Assembly (NCBI RefSeq): GCF_000282035.1
Contig: NZ_AKKA01000071.1
Location: 124,001 to 188,000, forward strand
DNA: 64,000 bases
Direction of reading: 5' to 3'
Origin: Rhizobium sp. CF122
Lineage (GTDB): Bacteria; Pseudomonadota; Alphaproteobacteria; Rhizobiales; Rhizobiaceae
Made by a program: the position numbers and the translations under genes. The notes beneath the pieces are model-generated. The model was not told the origin of the DNA. It ran no database searches and saw only the letters and a program-made list of their open reading frames with translations. Positions 54,512-63,416 of this stretch are shown here, in pieces; the stretch's first letter is position 1; every line of letters begins with the position of its first letter.

Positions 54512-55183
54512 ATGCAGGCGAAGGAAATAATGACCACGAACGTGGTCTCAATCAGCCCAGCAGTAGGTGTGCGCCACGCCGTCGCGGTCATGATCCAAAA
54601 CAATATCAGCGGGCTTCCGGTCGTCGATGACGAGAGCCTGGTTTGCGGCATGCTTACCGAAGGCGACCTGCTTCTGCGCAGAGAAATACGACTTGCTCCG
54701 CGCTCCGTTCGGTCGGCAGAATTCATCTCGGAAATCGACTTGGAACGCTATATCTGCAGCCATGGATGGTGCGTCGCAGACGTCATGTCTCAGGACGTCA
54801 TCGTTGCGCGGCCCGATAGCGAAGTGTCGGATATCGCCGAAAGCCTGCAGGCACATCGGATCAAGCGGCTGCCAATCGTCGAGGACGGCAGACTGGTAGG
54901 AATAGTAAGCCGCCGGGACATCCTGCGCATAATCGTCGAAGCGCCGTCCATAACGCTGCCAAGAGAGGACGAATCCATTCGTCTCGCCATTCGAACCCGG
55001 CTGCGCGCCGACCTTGGCCTGACGCCTCAAAAGATTCAGGTGTCGGTCGCCAACGGACAGGTGACCGTGGATGGCCAGGTTGAATCGGATCTTAAGCGCA
55101 AGGCCATAAAGGTTCTGGTCGAGAGCCTCGGAATCGGTGGATACCGCGACCGGCTCCGCGTCACGCCCTCCGCCAGCGAATGA
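54512..55183 (+). CDS. CBS-domain and BON-domain protein
   Basis: A 223-residue cytoplasmic protein. Two CBS domains are seen (MQAKEIMTTNVVSISPAVGV at the N-terminus, and VADVMSQDVIVARPDSEVSD from about 90), followed by a BON domain (IRTRLRADLGLTPQKIQVSV, GQVTVDGQVESDLKRKA). Such proteins may sense adenosine nucleotides; the role is unknown. GAGG lies 8 bases before the ATG at 54512; an in-frame ATG at 54482 is the alternative. It follows ccmH by 45 bases. Confidence 0.88.
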   Translation: MQAKEIMTTNVVSISPAVGVRHAVAVMIQNNISGLPVVDDESLVCGMLTEGDLLLRREIRLAPRSVRSAEFISEIDLERYICSHGWCVADVMSQDVIVARPDSEVSDIAESLQAHRIKRLPIVEDGRLVGIVSRRDILRIIVEAPSITLPREDESIRLAIRTRLRADLGLTPQKIQVSVANGQVTVDGQVESDLKRKAIKVLVESLGIGGYRDRLRVTPSASE

Positions 55184-55260
55184 CATGGACTGAATGGGGG
55201 ACAAACCAGCCTGGGTTACACCGCTTCTTTGTGCGACGCCAAAGATTGGTCGTCTGGCCG

Positions 55261-55821
55261 CTAGCCAGCGGAGAGGGCGTCGTCGATGGCAGGGTTGATC
55301 TCGTGTGAGAGGCTGTCGTTTTCCAGCGGTCCGACATGCTTATGCGTTATCCGCCCCGAGCGATCGATCACAAAAGTCTCTGGTACCCCGTACACACCCC
55401 AGTCCATCGCGCTTCGTCCTGCGTCATCAACGCCAATGGCAGCGAAAGGATTTCCATTTTCCTCAAGGAAGGCCAACGCCTTCTCCGGTGCGTCCTTGTA
55501 GTTGACGGCCACCAGCTGGACACGCGGGTCCTTGGCGAGCTGCATAAGTGCCGGATGTTCCTGCCGACAAGGGACGCACCACGATGCGAAGATGTTCAAG
55601 ACGACGACCTTGTTTTCGAAGACGCTTTCGTCGAGCGCCGGCATTGGCAGGCCCGCGAGCGGCGGAAGGTTCACTGCCGGATGCTTCTGTCCGATAAGTG
55701 CCGAGGGAATCGTCGTCGGCAAATACCCCCCAACGGATTCGCGATAGAGAGTATTCGCGACAGCGCCAGCAATTCCCAAAAACACCATCAGCGGGAGACC
55801 GGCCAGAACATAGTTACGCAT
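55261..55821 (-). CDS. ccmG: CcmG/CycY thioredoxin-like protein
   Basis: A 186-residue membrane-anchored thioredoxin fold. One N-terminal segment (about 5-24), then NIFASWCVPCRQEHPALMQL with the active site CVPC (about 86), and YGVPETFVIDRSGRI with the cis-proline. It keeps the CcmH and apocytochrome cysteines reduced. The start overlaps the ccmD stop by 8 bases. Confidence 0.93.
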   Translation of the reverse strand: MRNYVLAGLPLMVFLGIAGAVANTLYRESVGGYLPTTIPSALIGQKHPAVNLPPLAGLPMPALDESVFENKVVVLNIFASWCVPCRQEHPALMQLAKDPRVQLVAVNYKDAPEKALAFLEENGNPFAAIGVDDAGRSAMDWGVYGVPETFVIDRSGRITHKHVGPLENDSLSHEINPAIDDALSAG

Positions 55822-55978
55822 GCTGGCGCTCGTCGCGCGGCTGATGGCGGCGCATAGTTGCAAGTACTCTGACTTGTCGACGGTAGCTTCGGCCGGCAAG
55901 CCAGACCTTCACAGCTGTTGCCAACATCACGGCAAACGTCAAGGCATATGCCGCGACCACATAGTGCTGGTGATCCAT
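55814..55978 (-). CDS. ccmD: CcmD, small heme exporter protein
   Basis: A 54-residue protein, MDHQHYVVAAYALTFAVMLA onward, with a single membrane segment and a basic tail (RSYRRQVRVLATMRRHQPRD). Size, layout and position between ccmC and ccmG identify CcmD. AAGGAG lies 7 bases before the ATG. It helps release heme-loaded CcmE. Confidence 0.94.
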   Translation of the reverse strand: MDHQHYVVAAYALTFAVMLATAVKVWLAGRSYRRQVRVLATMRRHQPRDERQHA

Positions 55979-55979
55979 T

Positions 55980-56744
55980 TCAATTCTCCTTGTGAACTAC
56001 GAATCTTGCTGCGAGCCTGTGCTGCGCGATGATCTTTCTTCTCCAGATCTCGTTTCTGATCGACGCCAGGTAGAGCGTAAAGAAGAGGGTGGCGAACGCG
56101 AGGCCCATGACCATCAATGGTCGCAGGAATTCGATATCGAGCGCCGGTCCATCGAACCGAAGGACGCTTGCAGGCTGGTGGAGCGTGTTCCACCAATCGA
56201 CGGAAAACTTGATGATCGGGATGTTCACGAACCCGACGATGATGAGAACCGCGGTGACGCGCGCGGCCCGTGTCGGCTCATCGATCGCCCGGTTGATGGC
56301 GACGATACCGAGATACATGATGAACAGGACAAACATAGAGGTCAGGCGTGCGTCCCAGACCCACCATGTGCCCCACATCGGCTTGCCCCAGATCGCCCCC
56401 GTCACCAGCGATACAAACGTGAATGTGGCGCCCAGCGGCGCTGCGGCCCTGGCAGCAACATCCGCCAGCGGATGTCGCCATACTATGGACCCGATCGCAT
56501 TGGCGGTCATCACCGTGTAGCAGAGCATGGCGATCCACGCCGTTGGGACATGGACGTACATGATCCGTACCGTCGAGCCCTGCTGGTAGTCGACGTCGGA
56601 GCTAAAGCTCAGATACAGGCCTCCCACAAGACAGAGCGCGGTAAGAGCCAGCAGGAGGGGAAGCACGCGCTCGGCGAGCTCTAAGAACCTGGTGGGCTGG
56701 GCCAAACCAGCAACGGCGCTTTTCAATCGGGCGTATGGGCTCAT
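55980..56744 (-). CDS. ccmC: CcmC/CycZ heme exporter subunit
   Basis: A 254-residue protein with six membrane segments. The tryptophan-rich motif is WGKPMWGTWWVWDARLTSM (about 138), and flanking His residues lie in YVHVPTAWIAML and WWNTLHQPAS. It loads heme onto CcmE. The start at 56744 (MSPYARLKSAV) is preferred because the upstream extension would cross the FNR box at 56781. The predicted start site is nearly at this ATG, so the message may be leaderless. Confidence 0.9.
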   Translation of the reverse strand: MSPYARLKSAVAGLAQPTRFLELAERVLPLLLALTALCLVGGLYLSFSSDVDYQQGSTVRIMYVHVPTAWIAMLCYTVMTANAIGSIVWRHPLADVAARAAAPLGATFTFVSLVTGAIWGKPMWGTWWVWDARLTSMFVLFIMYLGIVAINRAIDEPTRAARVTAVLIIVGFVNIPIIKFSVDWWNTLHQPASVLRFDGPALDIEFLRPLMVMGLAFATLFFTLYLASIRNEIWRRKIIAQHRLAARFVVHKEN

Positions 56745-56780
56745 GCGTGCAGAGCTTAATGCCAAACTCGCGCCCGTTAA

Positions 56781-56794
56781 TTGATCCCGATCAA
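56781..56794 (-). promoter_or_regulatory. perfect FNR/FixK box between ccmC and hemA
   Basis: TTGATCCCGATCAA fits the consensus exactly. On the minus strand it predicts a start site at about 56746, almost at the ccmC ATG. Confidence 0.8.
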
Positions 56795-56920
56795 TGAAGA
56801 GACGAAAGCGATCAACTGCTGGCACTTTGCTCTTCGCAGAAAGGGTAGGCCTGTCCGCCGACCCGACACCCGGACTTCCGATCGTTTTTCAGATGCGAAA
56901 CGCCAGTTGCTTGACAGAGA

Positions 56921-56934
56921 TCAAATACGACTGC
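56921..56934 (+). promoter_or_regulatory. FNR/FixK box for hemA
   Basis: TTGACAGAGATCAA, 9 of 10 FNR positions, about 48 bases before the hemA ATG. A class II start site would fall at about 56969, within the AAGGAG ribosome site, so the real start site or activation geometry may differ. Confidence 0.6.
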
Positions 56935-56975
56935 GTCGGCCTCCTGTACCGATCGCTCCGCAGAAGGAGCAGATG

Positions 56976-58190
56976 ATGGATTTCGAAGCGTTCTTTAAAG
57001 ACGAGTTGGACGGGCTTCACAGCGAAGGCCGTTATCGCGTTTTTGCCGATCTCGAGCGTCACCGCGGCAGCTTTCCGCGCGCCACGCGGCACACGGCGGA
57101 CGGCCCGAAAGAAGTCACGGTCTGGTGCTCCAACGACTATCTCGGCATGGGTCAGAACCCGAAGGTGATCGAGGCGATGAAGAACGCCATCGATCACTGT
57201 GGCGCGGGTGCGGGAGGCACCCGGAATATCTCTGGCACCACCCACTACCACGTTCTGCTCGAGCGCGAGCTGGCCGACCTGCACGGCAAGCAAGCGGCGC
57301 TGATCTTCACCTCGGGCTATGTGTCCAACTGGGCCGCGCTCGGCACCCTCGGCGCCAAGATCCCCGGCCTCATCATCTTTTCCGATGCGCTGAACCACGC
57401 CTCGATGATCGAAGGCATCCGCTATGCCAAGTGCGAGAAGGTGATCTGGAAGCACAACGACATCCACGATCTCGAAGCCAAGCTGGCGGCCGCCGATCCG
57501 AAGGCGCCGAAGCTGATCGCGTTCGAATCCGTCTATTCGATGGACGGCGATATCGCGCCGATCAAGGAGATCTGCGATCTCGCCGACAAGTACGGTGCGA
57601 TGACCTATCTCGACGAAGTGCATGCCGTCGGCATGTACGGACCGCGCGGCGGCGGCATTGCCGAGCGCGAAGGGCTGATGGATCGCCTGACGGTCATCGA
57701 AGGCACGCTCGGCAAGGCGTTCGGCGTCATGGGCGGCTACATCGCCGCATCGACCGCACTTTGCGACTTCATCCGCTCCTTCGCCTCCGGCTTCATCTTC
57801 ACGACGGCGCTGCCGCCGGCGCTCGCCGCCGGTGCGGTGGCCTCGATCCAGCATCTGAAGGTCAGCCCTTTCGAGCGGGCGCGGCATCAGGATCGGGTCC
57901 GCAAGCTGAGGGCGCTGCTCGATCAGCGTGGCATCCCGCATATGCCCAATCCGAGCCATATCGTCCCGGTCATGGTCGGCGATGCCGCCAAGTGCAAGTG
58001 GATCTCCGACCTGCTGCTCGACAATTGCGGCGTCTATGTGCAGCCGATCAACTACCCGACGGTGCCGAAGAAGACCGAGCGCCTGCGCATCACCCCGACG
58101 CCGCTGCACAGCGACGCCGACATCGAGCATCTCGTCGATGCCCTGCATTCGCTCTGGTCGCGCTGCGCCCTGGCGCGGCACGTGGCGTAG
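56976..58190 (+). CDS. hemA: 5-aminolevulinate synthase
   Basis: A 404-residue pyridoxal-phosphate enzyme making 5-aminolevulinate from glycine and succinyl-CoA, the first heme step in alphaproteobacteria. Family sequence is seen in [15 protein letters not shown] (about 47), [17 protein letters not shown] (about 77), [17 protein letters not shown] (about 210) and the PLP lysine in [14 protein letters not shown] (about 247). The second of two adjacent ATGs is preferred, 6 bases after AGGAG. FNR-type boxes upstream suggest more heme at low oxygen. Confidence 0.97.
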   Translation: MDFEAFFKDELDGLHSEGRYRVFADLERHRGSFPRATRHTADGPKEVTVWCSNDYLGMGQNPKVIEAMKNAIDHCGAGAGGTRNISGTTHYHVLLERELADLHGKQAALIFTSGYVSNWAALGTLGAKIPGLIIFSDALNHASMIEGIRYAKCEKVIWKHNDIHDLEAKLAAADPKAPKLIAFESVYSMDGDIAPIKEICDLADKYGAMTYLDEVHAVGMYGPRGGGIAEREGLMDRLTVIEGTLGKAFGVMGGYIAASTALCDFIRSFASGFIFTTALPPALAAGAVASIQHLKVSPFERARHQDRVRKLRALLDQRGIPHMPNPSHIVPVMVGDAAKCKWISDLLLDNCGVYVQPINYPTVPKKTERLRITPTPLHSDADIEHLVDALHSLWSRCALARHVA

Positions 58191-58200
58191 CCGCCTTAGC

Positions 58201-58449
58201 CTAGTCCACGACAAAATCGCGGGCGATGTCGCGACCGATCGCCCGCAGGTGGTTTGAGATTTCGGTCCTCAAGTGGTCCCTCGGACCAAACTCACGCAGA
58301 ATTTCCTGAGCACGCGTTGCCGCGGGTTCCTCCCGCGGCTCTCCCACAAAATAGCCCGTTCCAACAGACCACATATCGCATCCAGCCCCGAGCAGCGCCT
58401 CAACCAAGGAAGCCACGCGCGCTGAAGAAGACGCCGACGATTCTGCCAA
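58201..58449 (-). CDS. hypothetical 82-residue protein
   Basis: A small soluble protein convergent with hemA. The C-terminal half (TRAQEILREFGPRDHLRTEI, NHLRAIGRDIARDFVVD) is helical and charged and looks like a conserved protein. The start is a TTG with AAGGA 7 bases upstream. No domain is recognised. Confidence 0.5.
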   Translation of the reverse strand: MAESSASSSARVASLVEALLGAGCDMWSVGTGYFVGEPREEPAATRAQEILREFGPRDHLRTEISNHLRAIGRDIARDFVVD

Positions 58450-58625
58450 TGCCCGGTCCTTGATGCGAGGTTCTTGCGTACGCCTCCAGAGGATACGAAA
58501 CGCACCCCATAAATAGGGTTGATTTACTTATGAAAAGTTAAGGGCAGGGCCGCCGACGAGACGCCGTCGCGGGATCGATCTAGTAAGCCTAAGGGCGTCC
58601 GGTTTCGAAAACGCTTCTCCGATAA

Positions 58626-58639
58626 TTGATCATGATCAA
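58626..58639 (+). promoter_or_regulatory. perfect FNR/FixK box for ABC exporter
   Basis: TTGATCATGATCAA, a perfect palindromic consensus site. Predicted start site near 58674, 26 bases before the ABC gene. Confidence 0.85.
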
Positions 58640-58699
58640 AGACGCTGCAGTCCGTCAGGTGGACAAGGGCACCGTCACATTTATTCGGAGATCAAGGCG

Positions 58700-60565
58700 T
58701 TGATGATAGCCCAGCACGACCGACAGACTGCCAGTCTCAAAGACCAGTCGCTCGAACGCGACGACGGAAGCCGGCATCTAGCGTCCTCGCAAAAACGAGC
58801 CGCGGCCAGCCTCGTACGCCTCGCTCCTTTCCTGCGACATCATCGCGGGCTGACAATATGCGCGGTTCTGGCGCTCACCTGCGCCGCGTTGATTTCGCTC
58901 TCTCTGCCGATGGCCGTTCGTCGCATGATCGACAATGGTTTCGGGCAGGCCGACGGGACGTTCATCGACAGATACTTTCTCATGGTGATGGCTCTGGCTG
59001 TCGCGTTGGCCGTAGCCAGCGCGCTACGCTACTACTTTGTCACCACTCTCGGTGAGCGGATCGTGACGGACCTTCGCGCCAAGGTCTTCAATCATATCGT
59101 TCGTCTTCCAGCTCGGTTCTTTGACTGCAGCCACTCGGGAGAGATAGCGTCGCGCCTTACAGCAGACGCCACCCAGATCAAAGCGGCGGTCAGCCTGTCG
59201 GCGTCCGTGGCTCTGAGAAACTCGATCCTCTGTGCGGGCGCGCTCGGCATGATGTTCGTCACCAGCCCGCGCCTATCGACGATCGCCGTCGGCGTAATTC
59301 CGCTCATAATTGCGCCGCTGATCTACTTCGGACGGTCTGTGCGCAAGAAATCGCGCGCCGCACAGGATGCGCTTGCCAGTGCGTCCGCCTATGCCAGCGA
59401 AATCATCGCGGCAAATCGAACCGTCCAGGCTTTCAATACGGAGGACGCCGCTCGGCAAAGATACGCCAGCGACGTCGAGCTGTCCTTTGACAGGGCCGTC
59501 ACTGCGGCACGTGCCCGTGCGTGCCTGACGGGCGTTGCAATCGCGCTGATCTTCAGCAGCGTTGTCGGCGTGCTCTGGTTAGGCGCCCAAAGCGTCCTCG
59601 TTGGCACGCTGTCTGCGGGAAACCTGAGCCAATTTCTGATCTACTCGGTTATCGCAGCGGGATCATTGGGCTCGCTCTCGGAGGTGTGCGGAGAACTGGC
59701 GCAGGCCGCGGGCGCTGCCGGAAGGTTGTTCGACCTATTGAATGAAGAGACACAAGTGCCCGAGCCGGGCTCATGCGTCCCATTGAGGCGTCCGGTAACA
59801 GGCGGCATCGAAATCTCCGACCTGCATTTCTCTTATCCAACCGCCCCGGAAAAAGAGGTTCTCGCGGGACTGACGATGAATGTCGCTCCCGGAGAAACCA
59901 TCGCGTTGGTGGGACCTTCAGGCTCCGGCAAGAGCACGGTCTTTTCGCTGTTGCTCGGATTCTACCACGCCGATGGGGGCAACCTTTCGATCGATGGAAG
60001 GGATCTGCGGTCCATCTCTCGCCAGGATCTTCGAAAGGAAATATCCATCGTTCCACAGGATGTGACCATCTTCGCGAGTTCGATCTTCGAGAACATCGCA
60101 TTCGGGCGTCCGGACGCCACACGAGAGGAAGTCGTTGCCGCCGCCACCAGGGCTCAGGCTCACGGTTTCATCAGCGGATTGCCGAACGGATACGATACGG
60201 TGGTCGGCGAGCGGGGCCTTACTCTTTCCGGCGGACAAAGGCAGAGGATCGCGATTGCTCGGGCCATTCTGAAAGACGCTCCGATCCTGCTTCTCGACGA
60301 AGCCACGGCGTCGCTCGACGCGGAGAACGAGCAGCTGGTTCAGCAGGGGCTGGAGCAACTCATGGACAATCGTTCCACGATCGTCATCGCACATAGGCTC
60401 GCAACGGTTCTCAAAGCGGACCGAATTCTGGTGATGGACGGAGGCCGGATCGTGGAGCAAGGCACGCATTCTGCCCTTTTGCGCGGCGGGGGACTCTACA
60501 AGCGTCTGGCTGAACTGCAGTTCAAGACACCGGACGGTCCAGAGCATGATAAGAACGCCGCATAG
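58700..60565 (+). CDS. ABC transporter half-size exporter (permease plus ATPase)
   Basis: A 621-residue MsbA/CydCD-type half transporter. Six membrane segments (about 50-320) are followed by an ATPase with Walker A VGPSGSGKST (about 410), signature LSGGQRQRIAIARA (about 510), Walker B ILLLDEATASLD (about 532) and the switch His in VIAHRLATV. It probably works as a homodimer, since no partner gene is adjacent. A perfect FNR box predicts strong low-oxygen expression. The substrate is unknown; lipid, peptide or thiol/heme-related export is possible. Confidence 0.9.
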   Translation: MMIAQHDRQTASLKDQSLERDDGSRHLASSQKRAAASLVRLAPFLRHHRGLTICAVLALTCAALISLSLPMAVRRMIDNGFGQADGTFIDRYFLMVMALAVALAVASALRYYFVTTLGERIVTDLRAKVFNHIVRLPARFFDCSHSGEIASRLTADATQIKAAVSLSASVALRNSILCAGALGMMFVTSPRLSTIAVGVIPLIIAPLIYFGRSVRKKSRAAQDALASASAYASEIIAANRTVQAFNTEDAARQRYASDVELSFDRAVTAARARACLTGVAIALIFSSVVGVLWLGAQSVLVGTLSAGNLSQFLIYSVIAAGSLGSLSEVCGELAQAAGAAGRLFDLLNEETQVPEPGSCVPLRRPVTGGIEISDLHFSYPTAPEKEVLAGLTMNVAPGETIALVGPSGSGKSTVFSLLLGFYHADGGNLSIDGRDLRSISRQDLRKEISIVPQDVTIFASSIFENIAFGRPDATREEVVAAATRAQAHGFISGLPNGYDTVVGERGLTLSGGQRQRIAIARAILKDAPILLLDEATASLDAENEQLVQQGLEQLMDNRSTIVIAHRLATVLKADRILVMDGGRIVEQGTHSALLRGGGLYKRLAELQFKTPDGPEHDKNAA

Positions 60566-60748
60566 GACCGTGGCGAAAGCGGTCGGGAGGAAGCGTGACG
60601 CCTTGCGCGGTGGGCGACGGCGTTCGACCAGATGCCAGGCCAATAGCAATCTATTACCCGGCACACGACCTTCATCAAGTCGTTAAGCTTCGGCTAACTG
60701 CCGAGCGCCATAACTGGGGTAGATTCTGCAATAACCGAAGCTGCCCCG

Positions 60749-61483
60749 ATGCCCGTCAACGCCCTTTCGATCCTATCTCCAGACGCGTTGGACGACTACA
60801 TAGACCTTCGCTCGGTTCCGAAGCACCGCTACTTCGGAAAAAACGAACTCATCGATAGGCTCCGGTTGGCCGTGCCCTTCGATTACATTTTCATTTCAGG
60901 ACTCGATGTCGACCACTACCGTTTCGGAGGGGGCTTCTCCATCGACACCGATCTGCCACCCGCGTTCATCGAAGCGTATATGGCCGATCAACTCCTGTTC
61001 GTGGACCCGCTCGTTCAGGCCAGCAAGTCATCAACGGCGGTGGTAATCGAGAGCGACGTGTATCAGAAACAGGAAGTTCCCCAAAGGCTCCTGTATCTTC
61101 AACGGACGTTCGCAGTCCACAACAGGACCATCGTTCCAATCCTTCGAGACAGTACCGTCTATGGAGCAGTCGGCTTCACGCGGTCCACTCCGTTCAACGA
61201 CGACGAGATCACGTTCCTTGCCCTGATCGCCGAGGCGATCCACACCGCGGTCACAAAACCGCTTGTCGACCGCTTCGCTGCAAACCATTTGCGGTTGTCG
61301 AAAGGCGAAATAGCGTGCTTGTCGAAGGCGAGCCTCGGACTAACCAGCCAGGGTGTTGCAAAGGCGACCGGATACCAAGTCGAGACTGTGAACAGTTACA
61401 TCAAGTCGGCGGCCAAGAAGCTCGGCGCATCCAATCGGACCCAGGCCATAGCCGAGGCGATCCGACGTCGATTGATCGTCTGA
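60749..61483 (+). CDS. LuxR-family regulator with autoinducer-type domain
   Basis: A 244-residue protein. The N-terminal half resembles the autoinducer-binding domain (AYMADQLLFVDPLVQASKSS with the conserved Asp-Pro). The C-terminal half is a LuxR helix-turn-helix (LSKGEIACLSKASLGLTSQG, TVNSYIKSAAKKLGASNR). No luxI-type synthase is nearby, so it is a solo. Several ligand-pocket Trp residues of TraR-like proteins appear to be replaced, so it may bind another ligand or none. Confidence 0.87.
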   Translation: MPVNALSILSPDALDDYIDLRSVPKHRYFGKNELIDRLRLAVPFDYIFISGLDVDHYRFGGGFSIDTDLPPAFIEAYMADQLLFVDPLVQASKSSTAVVIESDVYQKQEVPQRLLYLQRTFAVHNRTIVPILRDSTVYGAVGFTRSTPFNDDEITFLALIAEAIHTAVTKPLVDRFAANHLRLSKGEIACLSKASLGLTSQGVAKATGYQVETVNSYIKSAAKKLGASNRTQAIAEAIRRRLIV

Positions 61484-61812
61484 TCAGCGGTTCCCGGCAG
61501 TCTGGCTCCGATGGCGCCCAAAGAACGCCCGTCCCTCCATAGGGAATACTCCGCTTCTCATCAGCCGCCGAACGCACCTTGACGAAGGCTGTCGCGCACG
61601 ATGCCTGATCGATGACGACGGGCTTCCTTCGCGGTGGGCGCTGCAAACCGCAAATCGGACTGGTGCGGAAATCTTTGTCGCGGTCAGCGCGATCATCGGG
61701 CGGCCGTGTCCTTTCGGGCCATTCTCTTGCAACGCTCGCGCGGCCATTGCCTGCATTTGATGAGATAGGTCGCGCCGGGCAGGAAAGGCTGTCCGACGCT
61801 TGCCCGGCTCCA
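61484..61812. other. intergenic region without clear gene
   Basis: The 329 bases between the LuxR-type gene and the convergent unknown gene hold only overlapping short frames with no ribosome site or domain. Nothing else was recognised. Confidence 0.35.
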
Positions 61813-62196
61813 TCAGCGGCGCGAATTTCGCTGGCTTCCGATTATCGCAAACGATGCGAATCCATGCATTTCGCCGAAAAGCAGGCGCTTGCGAACCAAT
61901 ACGGCCATGACCCTTGCGGCAGTCGAAAAGCTCATCTGGTCCAGTGGTCCATCGCCCTCCCATGGCTTTGTCAGGCGGTCGGCGATTGCGCCGGCCATGT
62001 GCATTGGAACGATGTCGTTGCAGTGCCGCATAGCCTCAAACACATGGCTGATTGGGATCACCCGTCCTTCGAAGGTGACGATCGGCTCGACCAATTCGTC
62101 GTCCCATTCCTCGAAGACGTACACTGCCTCGCGGAAAAGCTCTTGAAGCGTAATTGGAGCATGTCCTGCATGAAGCGGGGGCAAAGCATTTGTCAT
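61813..62196 (-). CDS. hypothetical 127-residue protein
   Basis: A soluble protein with convincing composition: ITLQELFREAVYVFEEWDDE, EPIVTFEGRVIPISHVFEAM and STAARVMAVLVRKRLLFGEM. GAGGAG lies 6 bases before the ATG. No membrane segment, signal or known domain is seen. It is divergent from nothing recognisable and convergent with the LuxR-type gene. Confidence 0.6.
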   Translation of the reverse strand: MTNALPPLHAGHAPITLQELFREAVYVFEEWDDELVEPIVTFEGRVIPISHVFEAMRHCNDIVPMHMAGAIADRLTKPWEGDGPLDQMSFSTAARVMAVLVRKRLLFGEMHGFASFAIIGSQRNSRR

Positions 62197-62675
62197 GTCT
62201 GTCTCCTCTCAGGCCTTTTGTCCAAGGCTGTCAGCGCCATCATTACACGACTATTTTTATAGAGTAACTTACGAATGAGGAAGCCCTTTGTTCCATTATG
62301 CATCGCGCAACCTGTCAACGGACTGAGATTATGACCATATTTTTTTGAACCTGTCCGATACTTGCCGGACCGATGTGGGTAAAACATCTGGCCGCTATCG
62401 AGACCGATTGTCTCCAATCACACAACGTCAGCGGCTTCCAGTGGAGGATGCGTCGGGGGGATCTGAAGCGGTGAGGGCTTGAACGCGGCTTGCCCGCATC
62501 GTCGGATTTTCTTCAAGTTCAAGTCGCGGAACGACGAACTGCAAGGGTCATGCTATCCGGCGCGCTGGCGATCGCGTCGCGCATGTTGCATGCCACGAAG
62601 GACATCACATTCAATCGGCGCCGTCGAAGAGCGCCTCACCAATCCGTGCGGTTCGATCGCTCACGCGATCTTAGG
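62197..62675. other. region without recognisable gene
   Basis: About 480 bases upstream of the unknown 127-residue gene and beyond the end of the peptide ABC ATPase gene. It includes an AT-rich stretch near 62240-62350 that may carry the promoter of the 127-residue gene. No gene, clear box or repeat was recognised. Confidence 0.35.
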
Positions 62676-63416
62676 TCAGATGAAGCTTGCGCCGAACAAT
62701 TCGCGGCCATAGGCGTGGTGGGTTACCCCCGCCTGCAGATCCGCCTTGGTGAGCTCGTCGACGAAGCGGCCGTCCTTCATAATCAAAACGCGATCGCACA
62801 TGTGCGCGATGACGGCGAGATCGTGACTGACAAGCACATAGGTCAGGCCTCGCTCATCACGCTGATCTGCCAGGAGGTTCAGAATTTCCGCTTGTATGGA
62901 AACATCCAGCGCCGAGGTTGGTTCATCGAGCAGGAGAATGGGTGGCGAAAGTATCAGGGCCCTGGCGATCGCAACGCGCTGGCGCTGCCCACCGGAGAGC
63001 TCATGGGGGAAGCGGTTGGCAAAGCCTGCCGGCAGACCGACCTGGCGCAGGGCCTTATCCACCTTCTGCCAGATATCGACGTGGTTCATAGCCCTCAAAG
63101 GCTCGGCGAGCGCCGTTCCGATCCGATGACGGGGGTGAAGCGAACCGTAGGGATCCTGGAAAACCATCTGCGCACATTTGAGGTCCTCGCGGCTGCGCGT
63201 CTTGCCGACGACCCTGCCGGCCAGCGCAATCTCTCCTGACCAGCCCCGTTCCATACCAGCAAGGCAGCGCAGCAAGGTGGACTTGCCGCAGCCAGACTCG
63301 CCGACGATGCCCAGGGTCTCACCACGCGCCACCTTGAAGTTCACTTCCTTGACCACGTGATTTTCCTGCTTGCCCGAAGCAAACACGACATCGAGATCGC
63401 CTACTTCAATCATCAT
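62676..63416 (-). CDS. oligopeptide-type ABC transporter ATP-binding protein (DppF/OppF-like)
   Basis: A 246-residue ATPase: Walker A VGESGCGKSTLLRCLAG (about 40), the dipeptide-family stretch MVFQDPYGSLHPRHRI, signature LSGGQRQRVAIARAL (about 145) and Walker B LLLDEPTSALD. Its ATG overlaps the stop of the upstream ATPase gene by 4 bases. Together they energise an uptake system for peptides or a related solute such as nickel; the permeases lie outside the window. Confidence 0.92.
   Translation of the reverse strand: MMIEVGDLDVVFASGKQENHVVKEVNFKVARGETLGIVGESGCGKSTLLRCLAGMERGWSGEIALAGRVVGKTRSREDLKCAQMVFQDPYGSLHPRHRIGTALAEPLRAMNHVDIWQKVDKALRQVGLPAGFANRFPHELSGGQRQRVAIARALILSPPILLLDEPTSALDVSIQAEILNLLADQRDERGLTYVLVSHDLAVIAHMCDRVLIMKDGRFVDELTKADLQAGVTHHAYGRELFGASFI

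Noticed and set aside
55229..55242. TTG-N8-CAA element between the CBS-BON gene and ccmG
   Set aside because: Both flanking genes converge on it, so it has no promoter position; probably chance.
56889..58214. 441-residue minus-strand frame opposite hemA
   Set aside because: Mirror of hemA codons with repetitive charged composition; not a gene.
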